Below are positions 13,952-22,846 of a DNA stretch of 23,122 nucleotides, in pieces. Positions within the stretch are counted from its first letter, which is position 1, and the number at the start of each line of letters is the position of its first letter. This DNA comes from CAZOIA01 sp964579675. GTDB taxonomy: Bacteria; Planctomycetota; Phycisphaerae; UBA1845; PWPN01. The notes beneath the pieces are model-generated. The model was not told where the DNA came from, searched no databases, and saw only the letters and a program-made list of their open reading frames with translations. The stretch spans positions 1 through 23,122 of the forward strand of contig CAZOIA010000085.1 of assembly GCA_964579675.1 (NCBI GenBank). Reading direction: 5' to 3'. The position numbers and the translations under genes are program-made.

Positions 13952-16900
13952 GAAAAAGCGACGTTCTGTGCCGTCTACCGGTGGTGGTGTCAGCGGCGTT
14001 TGTGGTGGCCGGGGCAGCCAGCCCCGCCTGGGCCAATGTCTATGCCTCCGGCTTGGAGAAGGTCGATGACGACACGGTCAGGTATGTCCTCAACGAGAAT
14101 GCCAGCAGTGTGAAGTTCGAGGTGTGGCAGGTGGACGGAGGCAAGGTCGATGAAGAGACTAAGACCGACAGCGACTACACGACGACGGGCACCCATACGT
14201 GGGGCTGGGACGGGATGGGGGGCTCATTCGGCCAGGAATACACGGTGAAGATCATCGCGTCCAAGGACGGCTACGGAGACTGGACCCCGATCAGCGATGA
14301 CAACAACGGCTTGCTCAAGTTCTATTTCCCGGTCGGTGTGGACGTCAACAGGAATCCGGGCAGCAAGTATTTCGGTTGGGTCTACGTGTCGGAAGGCATT
14401 GGGGGCCCGACCTCCGGTGGTCGCACAACGGTTGACGGTCTCTACGCTCTCAAAGCCGACCAATCAGAGGTGGCCTCTGGCCGGACCGGTGGCGTGAGTT
14501 GGGACACTGGAGGCGACAACTCGAATTGGTACGGTGCCAGTCCCTATAAGGTCACTGTAGCGCCGGATAATCATGTCTTCATCGCAGACTGGTCCGACTC
14601 GCATCCGGGCGTGTGGATCGCCAACGCGGAGCTGTCGGGCAACTTCAGTGAGTTGCTGGTACCGGGCAATGCGAACCACGGCAGCGTCGCCGGCATTTGG
14701 CTCGAGGGGACGGAATCGCAACGCAAGATGTACACGATGGACGAGGATTACGGGCAGAGGGGGGATGTCCAAAGGTATGACATCGGCACAACCTCCTCAA
14801 GCTACAGCGCGAACCCAACGGCGGTCGTCCACGACGACCCCAACTACATCCAGAACGGCAAAATGGACCTGGCGCGCGACGAGGACGGAAGCTGGTGGCT
14901 TGCCCAGTATCGGTACACCGACGGCACAAGCTGTCCGGCACTATCGCATTGGAACGATGGTGCGACGTCACCTTCATGGGAATCCGGTAGCCTGCATTGT
15001 GGTTACGGAAGTGTTGCCATCGACAACGCACGAAATCGCGTGGCGGTCGGCGCCCGGTCCGGCTATGGCGTGTATGTCCTTAGCATCAGCAACCCCAGCA
15101 GCCCGGGTCTTGAGACGACATTGTCTGTCAGCAGTTACAATCGCGACGTGGCCTTTGACGCCGCGGGCAACGTCTACTATGTCAACAGCGGAATCGAGCG
15201 TTTGAGGATCATATCCCCGCCGGGGTCCAACTCGTATACGACCGAGTCGTACTTCACGCTCCCACCCAATCTGGTCAATATCTCAGTGACTCCAAACTCC
15301 GGCACCTGGGCCGTGGGGGAGGAGAAAACCTTTACCTGCGTGGTTCGGGATCAGGATGGATACGCAGACGTCAATTATGGCTATTTCGGTTTGCAGGACA
15401 CGTGGGGCATAGGAGAGTGCCTGATCCACTGGCGAGAAGACGATGGGCTTTTGGGACTCTATCAGACCGGCGGCTTTCTCTACGGGTACTTCGGCTCGGG
15501 CGGCACGTTGAACAATGGCTACGTGTCCGTGAATTGCGATACGAGTTCCATGACCGGCAGTGGGAATGACCTGACGTTGAACATCAAGATCACGCTGATC
15601 ACGAGATACGACAATAATGCCGTCAATGTCGAGCTCGAGGCCTACGATACGGGAAATGTGCACCACGTGGGACCGGAGGACTTCGGCGACTTGACGCTGA
15701 TCGAGTGCACGCCGCCCGATGCGCCCAGCAATCCCGGAGCCACCGGAATCACCACGTCGGCAATCACCTGGACCTGGACCGATAACTCCACCGACGAGAC
15801 GGGCTTCAAGGTGTACGCCGATCCCGGGTCCGGGGCGCCGGCCACCCTGCGGACGACGACGGCAGCGAACGCGGAATCGTGGAACGGCTACACCGGCCTG
15901 AGCGCCAACACGCAGCATTCCTTCCAGGTGGCGGCCACCAACGGTTATTGCGACAGTGCCAAGACCTCGAACTTCTCCAAGTACACATTGGCCAACGTGC
16001 CCGGCGCGCCGACGGTGGACAACCCCTCGGAAACCACACTCGAGGTCACCATCAGCCAGAACGGCAACCCCTCCAACACCACGTATTCCATCCGCATCGA
16101 CGGTAGTCAGTACGTCCAGTCGGACGGGACGGTCGGCGGCAGCGAGGTCTTCCAGACCTACGCACAGTGGGGAGGGGCGTCTGGCGTAACCGTCTCTGGT
16201 CTGACCTGCGGAACCACCTACACGTTCGACACCCGGGCCAAGAACGGGGACGGCGTCGCCACAAACTGGAGCAGCACCGGCCAGAACTCCACCAGTCCCT
16301 GCTGCACGCCTCCGTCGATCACGGCCCACCCGACGAGCCAGACCAAGTGCGCGGGCGAGTCGGTGACGTTCTCAGTGACCGCCTCGGGTACGGCCCCGCT
16401 GAGCTACCAGTGGCGCAAGAACGGCGGCAACATCGGAGGGGCGACGGGCATCAGTTACACCATCGCTCCGGTAACCACCGGCGATGCGGCCAACTATGAC
16501 TGCGTGGTCACGAACAGTTGCGGCAGCGACACCTCGAACGCGGCGACGCTGACGGTGAACACTGCCCCGTCGATCACGACCCACCCGACGAGCCAGACGA
16601 AGTGCGCGGGCGAATCGGTGACGTTCTCAGTGAGCGCGTCTGGCACGGAACCGCTGAGTTACCAGTGGCGTAAGGGCGGCGAGAGCATCGGAGGGGCGAC
16701 GGGCACCAGTTACACCATCGCTTCGGTAACCACCGGCCATGCGGGCAGCTACGATTGCGTAGTCAGCAACAGTTGCGGCAGCGACACCTCGGACGCCGCG
16801 ACGCTGACGGTGAACGAGACGACGTCGATCACCGCCCACCCGGCCGATGCGACGAAGTGCCCGGGTGAGACGGCGACGTTCAGCGTGACCGCGGACGGCT

Positions 16901-18162
16901 CGAACCTGAGCTACCAGTGGGAGTTGGACAGCGGGGGCGGGTTCGGAGGTATTTCCGGGGCCACCGACTCGTCCTACACCACGCCGAGCCTGGCCGCCGG
17001 CGACAATGGGAACCAGTATCGTTGCGTGGTGACCGGCGATTGCGGGAGCGAGACCTCGAGTGCAGCCATCCTGACCATGAACCAGGCCACCCAGATTACG
17101 CAGCATCCGGTCTCGCAGAGCGAGTGTCCCGGCAGCAACGTGGAGTTCAGCGTGCAGGCGGTGGGCACGAATCTGAGCTACCAGTGGAAGAAGGACGGCG
17201 GTGAGCTTGGGGGTGAGACGTCCTGCCTGTTGACATTGGGCGGCATCACCAGCGATGACGCGGGAGATTACACCTGCGTGGTCGGTGGCGATTGCGGCAG
17301 CGAGACCTCGGACGCCGCGACGCTGACCGTGAAGGCCGCCACCACGATCACCGGGCATCCGCAGGACCAGACGGTCCTCGAGGGCGGGACGGCGACGTTC
17401 GAGGTGTCGGCCACGGGTGAGGGCACCCTGACGTACCAGTGGGAGGCGGATACCGGAGCGGGGTACCAGACGTTGACCGGCGAGACTTCCTCGACCCTGG
17501 TAATCACGGACGTGGAGGAGTCCGACACCGGGTCGTACCGCTGCCAGGTGTCGGCGGAGTGCGGCAGTGTAACCTCGGACGCGGCCACCCTGGCAATCAA
17601 CCCGGAGATGACGGGCGGTTGGAGTATCAGAGAGCACGACAACGGGGTGGGTGAGCTGGCCATCACGCTCGATCGTGATAACGTCGTTACCGAGCCTCGC
17701 CGGTACGGGATTCAGAAGGTGGTGGTGCAGTTCAGTGAAGCGGTCGAACCGGTTGACGGCACGTTGGATGACAACGACGTTTCGATCAGCGATTCGGATT
17801 CGAACCCCTACACGGCGACCTCGCTGGCCCTGGTTGAAGGCGGCACCAAACTCCAGGCCCTGTTCGATGCTGGCGTCCTGCCGGACCAGAAGCGCTACAC
17901 CTTCGAGGTATTGGCGAACAAGTTCAAGAAGACAGGCACGAGTGTGCTGCTCGGCGGGGATACGGACTGCGAGATTCGCAGCCTGGTGGGAGATGTCAAC
18001 GGCGACGGCAACACGGACCTGATCGACATGGCGAGAGTCAAAAGCAAGAACCGCGAGGCGGTAGACGTCACCAACGCCGGGGACGACGTGAACGTCAGCG
18101 GCCGGATCAACCTGGTCGATATGGCACTGGTCAGGAGCCTGAACGGCAACTCGGCCCCATGA
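13948..18162 (+). CDS. Giant secreted multidomain protein with FN3 and Ig-like repeats and C-terminal dockerin-type module
   Basis: 1404 aa exported protein. AAGGAG at 13935-13940 and a signal peptide (MRKSDVLCRLPVVVSAAFVV..., cut after AWA, residue 29) fix the start. Order seen: an N-terminal beta region resembling a FlgD-type Ig fold (about 30-110); a beta-propeller-like stretch with VAPDNHVFIADW and VAFDAAGNVYYVN (about 150-440); a further beta module (445-590); two fibronectin-III-like domains (590-788); five Ig-like repeats from residue 789 to 1214; and a C-terminal module (1219-1404) ending in a type I dockerin-like pair, DVNGDGNTDLIDMARVKS (1349-1366) and DDVNVSGRINLVDMALVRS. The last 70 residues are almost identical to those of the next giant gene. 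Likely a calcium-docked surface or extracellular adhesin or binding protein; no enzyme motif was found. Probably heads the operon. Confidence 0.9.
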   Translation: MRKSDVLCRLPVVVSAAFVVAGAASPAWANVYASGLEKVDDDTVRYVLNENASSVKFEVWQVDGGKVDEETKTDSDYTTTGTHTWGWDGMGGSFGQEYTVKIIASKDGYGDWTPISDDNNGLLKFYFPVGVDVNRNPGSKYFGWVYVSEGIGGPTSGGRTTVDGLYALKADQSEVASGRTGGVSWDTGGDNSNWYGASPYKVTVAPDNHVFIADWSDSHPGVWIANAELSGNFSELLVPGNANHGSVAGIWLEGTESQRKMYTMDEDYGQRGDVQRYDIGTTSSSYSANPTAVVHDDPNYIQNGKMDLARDEDGSWWLAQYRYTDGTSCPALSHWNDGATSPSWESGSLHCGYGSVAIDNARNRVAVGARSGYGVYVLSISNPSSPGLETTLSVSSYNRDVAFDAAGNVYYVNSGIERLRIISPPGSNSYTTESYFTLPPNLVNISVTPNSGTWAVGEEKTFTCVVRDQDGYADVNYGYFGLQDTWGIGECLIHWREDDGLLGLYQTGGFLYGYFGSGGTLNNGYVSVNCDTSSMTGSGNDLTLNIKITLITRYDNNAVNVELEAYDTGNVHHVGPEDFGDLTLIECTPPDAPSNPGATGITTSAITWTWTDNSTDETGFKVYADPGSGAPATLRTTTAANAESWNGYTGLSANTQHSFQVAATNGYCDSAKTSNFSKYTLANVPGAPTVDNPSETTLEVTISQNGNPSNTTYSIRIDGSQYVQSDGTVGGSEVFQTYAQWGGASGVTVSGLTCGTTYTFDTRAKNGDGVATNWSSTGQNSTSPCCTPPSITAHPTSQTKCAGESVTFSVTASGTAPLSYQWRKNGGNIGGATGISYTIAPVTTGDAANYDCVVTNSCGSDTSNAATLTVNTAPSITTHPTSQTKCAGESVTFSVSASGTEPLSYQWRKGGESIGGATGTSYTIASVTTGHAGSYDCVVSNSCGSDTSDAATLTVNETTSITAHPADATKCPGETATFSVTADGSNLSYQWELDSGGGFGGISGATDSSYTTPSLAAGDNGNQYRCVVTGDCGSETSSAAILTMNQATQITQHPVSQSECPGSNVEFSVQAVGTNLSYQWKKDGGELGGETSCLLTLGGITSDDAGDYTCVVGGDCGSETSDAATLTVKAATTITGHPQDQTVLEGGTATFEVSATGEGTLTYQWEADTGAGYQTLTGETSSTLVITDVEESDTGSYRCQVSAECGSVTSDAATLAINPEMTGGWSIREHDNGVGELAITLDRDNVVTEPRRYGIQKVVVQFSEAVEPVDGTLDDNDVSISDSDSNPYTATSLALVEGGTKLQALFDAGVLPDQKRYTFEVLANKFKKTGTSVLLGGDTDCEIRSLVGDVNGDGNTDLIDMARVKSKNREAVDVTNAGDDVNVSGRINLVDMALVRSLNGNSAP
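16315..17599 (+). repeat. Five tandem Ig-like coding repeats
   Basis: Repeats start near residues 790, 875, 960, 1049 and 1132 of the first giant protein. Units 1 and 2 are nearly identical (85 aa each), showing recent duplication; units 3 to 5 are more diverged. Each has SYQW or TYQW and a late YxC. The first four have an early Cys (KC or EC before G) and all five have CGS near the end, so the disulfide pattern differs from classical Ig domains. Unit 5 lacks the early Cys. Confidence 0.85.
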
Positions 18163-18186
18163 GCGGCTCGGGGCAGAGGTGCCTGG
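17944..18186 (+). repeat. Shared 3' module, copy 1 (dockerin end plus 24 bp beyond stop)
   Basis: 243 bp aligning without gaps to 22628-22870 with 17 differences (93 percent identical). It covers the last 72 codons, the stop and GCGGCTCGGGGCAGAGG-GCCTGG after it, so the shared unit crosses from coding into non-coding DNA. Confidence 0.9.
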
Positions 18187-18301
18187 CTGCTGCGGAACAC
18201 ACCGGGTTCCGGCAGCAAGGAGGACAAATGAAGGCCGTAAGGCTGGTCTTTGAGTATCACAGCCTGCGGGCGGCCCTCTCAAAACGCGAAGGAGTCAAAA
18301 G
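18181..18301 (+). repeat. Conserved leader block, copy 2
   Basis: Matches 13826-13947. It begins inside the tail of the shared 3' module and runs to the second giant gene's ATG, so in this place tail and leader are joined directly. Possible RNA pairings: GGCCG/CGGCC around an inner AGGCTG/CAGCCT hairpin; the inner stem is weaker in copy 1. Confidence 0.85.
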
Positions 18302-18305
18302 ATGA
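18228..18305 (+). CDS. Possible 25-aa leader peptide, stop overlapping the giant gene's start
   Basis: Small frame ATG 18228 to TGA 18303-18305, with AAGGAGG at 18217-18223 (4 nt before the ATG, slightly tight). The peptide starts MKAVRLVFEYHSL and ends SKREGVKR; it is basic, with no signal peptide. Its TGA forms an ATGA overlap with the start of the 1514-aa gene, so ribosomes finishing it could restart there. Against the matching frame in copy 1 (13877-13951), 7 of 24 codons differ: four silently and three conservatively (K/R, H/Q, K/R), with no indel. That pattern favours translation, but copy 1 lacks the ATG, so a structured or merely duplicated leader remains possible. Confidence 0.5.
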   Translation: MKAVRLVFEYHSLRAALSKREGVKR

Positions 18306-21300
18306 GGAAAAGCCGCGTTCTGTGCCGTCTATCTGTGGTGGTGTCAGCGGCTTTTGTGGTGGCAATCGCCGGCGTTCTGGCTAGCCCGGCATCGGCGGAA
18401 GACTGCAACGCCAACGGCGTGCCGGATGAATGCGATATACAGAACCTGATAGAACAATCCAAGCTGACCGCCTCCGACGCCGCGGGGGGTGACAACTTCG
18501 GCCATTCGGTTTCGATCAGCGGCGACGTGGCGTTGATCGGGGCTCCCCAGGACGATGACGCGGGCGATCTTTCTGGTTCGGCGTATGTCTTCCGCTGGGA
18601 CGGAGCCAGTTGGATTCAGGAATCCAAGTTGACTGCCTCCGACGCCGCGGCATATGAATTCTTCGGCTATTCGGTTTCTATCAGCGGCAGCGTGGCCGTG
18701 ATCGGGGCACCCTTCAGCGATGGCGCTGGCAGCGAATCCGGCTCGGCGTACGTATTCCGCTGGAACGGCTCCACTTGGTCGCAGGAAGCCAAGCTGACCG
18801 CCTCCGACGCCGCGGCAGGTGACCGCTTCGGCTATTCAGTTTCTATCAGCGGCGACGTGGCATTGATCGGGGCTTACCTGGACGATGACGCGGGCAGTAA
18901 GTCCGGCTCGGCGTATGTATTCCGCTGGGACGGAGCCACTTGGTCGCAGGAGGCCAAGCTGACCGCCTCCGACGCCGCGGCATTTGACGAGTTCGGGCAA
19001 TCGGTTTCGATCAACGGAAACGTGGCGGTGATCGGGGCTTACCTGGACGGTGACGCGGGCTTGTATTCCGGCTCGGCGTACGTGTTCCGGTGGAACGGAG
19101 CCAGTTGGTTACAGGAGGCCAAGCTGACCGCCTCCGACGCCGCGGCAGGTGACAACTTCGGCTGGTCGGTTTCGACCAGCGGCGACGAGGCGGTGATTGG
19201 GGCTCACAGGGACGGGCACGCGGGCAGTCTTTCCGGCTCGGCATACGTGTTCCGCTGGAACGGAGCCAGTTGGCTACAGGAGGTCAAGCTGACCGCCTCC
19301 GACGCCGGGGTAGGTGACGAGTTCGGCTATTCGGTTTCTATCAGCGGCAGCGTGGCCGTGATTGGGGCTAACGGGGACGATGACGGGGGCGATCGTTCTG
19401 GTTCGGCGTATGTCTTCCGCTGGGACGGAGCCGGTTGGCTACAGGAATCCAAGCTGACCGCATCCGACGCCGCGGCACTCGACGCCTTCGGGGGATCGGT
19501 TTCGATCAGCGGTGACGTGGCCGTGATTGGGGCTTACCTGGACGATGACGGGGGCGGTGAATCCGGCTCGGCGTACGTTTTTCAACCTTACAGCCAGGAC
19601 TGCAACGGCAACGGTGTCCCCGACGAGTGCGATATCGACACAGGTACCAGCGCCGACTGCAACGCCAACAGCGTGCCGGATGAGTGCGATCTCCTGACCT
19701 ATGAAAACGCCGTCGTGGACATGCCGGGTGTGGTTCACTACTGGCGGTTCGAAGAGACGCAAGGCACTACCGCCTACGACACCGTCGGCACCAATGATGG
19801 TACATACATGAACTCGCCGTCTCTGGGCCAGCCGGGACCCCGGCCCGCGGACGGGTTCGATGGATTGGATTCCGACAACAACGCACCCGAGTTCGGTGAT
19901 ACGGATAAGCATGTGACCATGCCTGACTACAACGTCGGCGGCTGGACGGATGTCTCGATGAGCTTCTGGTTCAGGCTGAATACTTTGACCGGTGACGTTC
20001 AGAAGCTGGCGGGCTACCAGCGGGATCATTCGGCCAAGTACATCTTAGGCGGGGCATACTACCCGAGCGTCGGTCAGGTGCGGTTCTACGTCACGACCAG
20101 CAACAACGAGTACATCTGGACATTCCTTCCCCTGGCCGACACGGACTGGCATCATGTGGTCATGACCTGGGATGGGAGCACGTTCAAGGTATCTATGGAC
20201 GATGTTCTGAAATCCGTCACCGGGCCCGCCACGGGCGGGCTGGCCGCTCCCGAAGCCCTGTTTGTGGGCAAAGACATCAACGCCAGCCGGCAACTCTACG
20301 GCCTGGTGGATGAACTTGCGGTCTACGATCGTGCTCTCACTGAGCCGCAGATGGGACTTCTCTATCGAGCGGCGATGCAACGGGGTGAGTCGAGCGACTG
20401 CAATAACAACGGCGTGCCGGACGAGTGTGAGACTGACTGTAACGGCAACGGTATCCCCGACGAGTGTGATCTCGACACAGGGGCCAGCCAGGACTGCAAT
20501 GCCAACGGCGTGCCGGACGAGTGTGATCTCGACACAGGGGCCAGCCAGGACTGCAACGCCAACGGCATCCCCGACGAGTGCGATGTCGTTGGCTATGTGG
20601 ACACCGTCCAGAGCACCTCTGGCCTTGTGCACTACTGGCACCTCGACGAAACAGCAGGGCCTACCGCTTACGACGCCGTCGGCACCAATGATGGTACATA
20701 TATGAATTCGCCGTCTCTCGGCCAGCCGGGACCCCGGCCCGCCGGCGGGTTCGATGGATTCGATTCCGACAACAACGCACCTGAGTTCGGTGATACGGAT
20801 CAGCATGTGACCATGCCGGACTATAACGTCGGCGGCTGGACCGAAATCTCCATGAGCTTCTGGTTCAGGCTGAACACTTTGACCGGTGACGTTCAAAAAC
20901 TGGTCGGTTATCAGGCAAATGAATCCTGGAGGTATATCTTCGGCGGGGCCTACTATCCCTCTTTCAGTGCAGCTCGCCTCTATGTCAAGACGGATAACGA
21001 GGCGACAACATTTGTGGATGCTCCCGTCTCGGATCTGAACTGGCATCATCTGGCGCTGAGTTGGGACGGGACGACGCTCCGTGCCTGCCTGGACAATACC
21101 CTGTATTCAGCCACGGAGCCAGCCCGGAACGCCCTCGATACGCCAGAGGTCCTGTATGTGGGAAGGGATATTAACGGTACGCGCCAACTCTACGGTCAAG
21201 TTGATGAGCTGGCTGTTTACAACCGCGCCCTGAGCGTGGCGGAAATGCATCGGCTCTACCAGTCGGCGGTCACGTTCTCGTCAGATTGTAACGCCAACGG

Positions 21301-22846
21301 CGTGCCGGACGAGTGTGACGTCGGCGGCTCGATTCTCGGCTGGGGCAGAAACGACTATGGTCAGGCCTCGCCGCCTGCCAGCAACGACTTCATCGCCATC
21401 GCCGCCGGCGGAGCCCATAGTCTGGCGCTCCAGGCCGACGGCTCCGTCCTGGGCTGGGGCTACAACAACGATGGCCAGGCCACGCCGCCCGCCGGCAACG
21501 ACTTTGTCGCCATCGCCGCCGGCGGAGAGCACAGTCTAGCCCTCAAAGCCGACGATTCCATTGTCGGCTGGGGCAGAAACGACTATGGTCAGGCCACGCC
21601 GCCCGCGGGCAACGACTTCGTCGCCATCGCCGCGGGGTACTACCACAGCTTAGCCCTCAAGGCCGATGGTTCCGTCGTCGGCTGGGGCAGAGACAGCTAT
21701 GGTCAGGCCACGCCGCCCGCGGGCAACGACTTCGTCGCCATCGCCGCGGGCGTGCTGCACAGTCTGGCCCTCAAGGCCGATGGTTCCATCGTCGGCTGGG
21801 GAAACGATTCGTCTGGTCAGGCGACGCCGCCCGCGGGCAACGACTTCGTCACCATCAGTGCCGGCGGGGAGCACGGTCTCGCCCTCCAGCCCGACGGCTC
21901 CATCGTCGGCTGGGGTAGAGACAACGATGGTCAGGCTACGCCACCCGCGGGTACCGACTTCATCGCCATCGCCGCGGGCGGATTGCACAGTCTGGCCCTC
22001 AAGGCCGACCGTTCGGTCGTCGCCTGGGGCAACAACAACCATGGTCAGGCCGCACCACCTGCCGGCAACGATTTCATGACCCTCGCCGCAGGTCACTGGC
22101 ACAGTCTAGCCCTGACGTTGCCAACAAGCGACGACTGCAATGCCAACGGCGTGCCGGATGAGTGTGAGACAGACAGCGACGACGACGGCGTGATCGATGA
22201 CTGCGACAACTGCCCGGAGCACTACAACCCGGGGCAGGAGGATACCGACCAGGACGGCATTGGCGATGCATGCGAGCCGCCCGAGGCGACGTCCTGGGAG
22301 AGCGTGCGGACGCACGGCAACGGCGTGGGTGATTTGAGTATCACGCTCGATCCGGCCGAAGTCACCAATCCGCTGTCTGAGCCCCGCCGGGACGGGATTC
22401 AGCAGATCGTGGTCGGCTTCAGCGAAGCGGTCGAGGCGGAGGACGGCTCCCTGGACGTCAATGACGTTGATGTGAGCGATTCCGGCGCCACCCCGTACAC
22501 GCCGACCTCGGTGGCGTTGGTCAATGGCGGCCTGACGCTGGAGATCAACTTCGATGCCGGCGTTCTGCCCAACGAGGAGCGTTACACCATCGAGCTGAAC
22601 GGCTATTTCAAGAGTGTGGCCAACGGCGTGGTGCTCGGCGGCGATACGGACTGCGAGATTCGCAGCCTGGTGGGAGATGTGAACGGCGACGGCGACATGA
22701 ACCTGATCGACATGGCGAGAGTCAAGAGCAAGAACCGCGAGTCGGTAGACGTTGCCAACGCCGGGGACGACGTGAACGTCAGCGGCCGGATCAACCTGGT
22801 AGACGCGGCACTGGTCAAGAGCCTGAACGGCAACTCGGCCCCATAA
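18302..22846 (+). CDS. Giant secreted protein: FG-GAP propeller, two LamG domains, RCC1-like propeller, dockerin-type end
   Basis: 1514 aa exported protein. AAGGAG at 18289-18294 and a signal peptide almost the same as in the previous gene (cut after ASA, residue 32) fix the start. Order: one DCNANGVPDECD repeat right after the cut; seven FG-GAP-type blades of 55 aa (54-428); two DCN repeats; LamG domain 1 (about 474-693); four DCN repeats (699-763); LamG domain 2 (772-990); one DCN repeat; seven RCC1-like blades of 38 aa (1010-1275); a final DCN repeat joined to a thrombospondin type 3-like DSDDDGVIDDCDNCPE segment (1278-1325); and a C-terminal module with a type I dockerin-like pair (from Asp1459). 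DCN repeats thus sit at nearly every domain border. LamG and propellers suggest sugar or protein binding; no catalytic motif was seen. The frame is intact despite the repeats. Confidence 0.92.
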   Translation: MRKSRVLCRLSVVVSAAFVVAIAGVLASPASAEDCNANGVPDECDIQNLIEQSKLTASDAAGGDNFGHSVSISGDVALIGAPQDDDAGDLSGSAYVFRWDGASWIQESKLTASDAAAYEFFGYSVSISGSVAVIGAPFSDGAGSESGSAYVFRWNGSTWSQEAKLTASDAAAGDRFGYSVSISGDVALIGAYLDDDAGSKSGSAYVFRWDGATWSQEAKLTASDAAAFDEFGQSVSINGNVAVIGAYLDGDAGLYSGSAYVFRWNGASWLQEAKLTASDAAAGDNFGWSVSTSGDEAVIGAHRDGHAGSLSGSAYVFRWNGASWLQEVKLTASDAGVGDEFGYSVSISGSVAVIGANGDDDGGDRSGSAYVFRWDGAGWLQESKLTASDAAALDAFGGSVSISGDVAVIGAYLDDDGGGESGSAYVFQPYSQDCNGNGVPDECDIDTGTSADCNANSVPDECDLLTYENAVVDMPGVVHYWRFEETQGTTAYDTVGTNDGTYMNSPSLGQPGPRPADGFDGLDSDNNAPEFGDTDKHVTMPDYNVGGWTDVSMSFWFRLNTLTGDVQKLAGYQRDHSAKYILGGAYYPSVGQVRFYVTTSNNEYIWTFLPLADTDWHHVVMTWDGSTFKVSMDDVLKSVTGPATGGLAAPEALFVGKDINASRQLYGLVDELAVYDRALTEPQMGLLYRAAMQRGESSDCNNNGVPDECETDCNGNGIPDECDLDTGASQDCNANGVPDECDLDTGASQDCNANGIPDECDVVGYVDTVQSTSGLVHYWHLDETAGPTAYDAVGTNDGTYMNSPSLGQPGPRPAGGFDGFDSDNNAPEFGDTDQHVTMPDYNVGGWTEISMSFWFRLNTLTGDVQKLVGYQANESWRYIFGGAYYPSFSAARLYVKTDNEATTFVDAPVSDLNWHHLALSWDGTTLRACLDNTLYSATEPARNALDTPEVLYVGRDINGTRQLYGQVDELAVYNRALSVAEMHRLYQSAVTFSSDCNANGVPDECDVGGSILGWGRNDYGQASPPASNDFIAIAAGGAHSLALQADGSVLGWGYNNDGQATPPAGNDFVAIAAGGEHSLALKADDSIVGWGRNDYGQATPPAGNDFVAIAAGYYHSLALKADGSVVGWGRDSYGQATPPAGNDFVAIAAGVLHSLALKADGSIVGWGNDSSGQATPPAGNDFVTISAGGEHGLALQPDGSIVGWGRDNDGQATPPAGTDFIAIAAGGLHSLALKADRSVVAWGNNNHGQAAPPAGNDFMTLAAGHWHSLALTLPTSDDCNANGVPDECETDSDDDGVIDDCDNCPEHYNPGQEDTDQDGIGDACEPPEATSWESVRTHGNGVGDLSITLDPAEVTNPLSEPRRDGIQQIVVGFSEAVEAEDGSLDVNDVDVSDSGATPYTPTSVALVNGGLTLEINFDAGVLPNEERYTIELNGYFKSVANGVVLGGDTDCEIRSLVGDVNGDGDMNLIDMARVKSKNRESVDVANAGDDVNVSGRINLVDAALVKSLNGNSAP
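18461..19585 (+). repeat. Seven tandem 165-bp FG-GAP coding repeats
   Basis: Each unit begins KLTASDA, continues FGxSVSISGxVAVIGA and ends SGSAYVFRWxGAxW. Period is exactly 165 bp (55 aa) and nucleotide similarity between units is high, pointing to recent unequal duplication. Seven units match the seven blades of an integrin-alpha-type propeller. The seventh unit departs after AYVF, which is where the ring would close. Confidence 0.9.
19715..21270 (+). repeat. Duplicated LamG domain with DCN spacer
   Basis: LamG copies at about 19715-20385 and 20615-21270 share long stretches, e.g. TNDGTYMNSPSLGQPGPRP and MPDYNVGGWT, then diverge in the middle third (AKYILGGAYY versus WRYIFGGAYY onward). Four DCNxNGxPDECD repeats lie between them. 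Confidence 0.88.
21329..22124 (+). repeat. Seven tandem 114-bp RCC1-like coding repeats
   Basis: Unit pattern: S(I/V)(L/V)GWG, then GQATPPAGNDFVAIAAG and HSLALKADG; period 38 aa (114 bp). Seven units would close one propeller. This is shorter than the roughly 50-aa blade of eukaryotic RCC1, as is usual for bacterial RCC1-like repeats. Confidence 0.88.

Noticed and set aside
18461..22124. Regularly spaced repeats considered as a CRISPR array or satellite
   Set aside because: Units of 165 and 114 bp are in frame, encode FG-GAP and RCC1-like blades and have no spacer/repeat structure.
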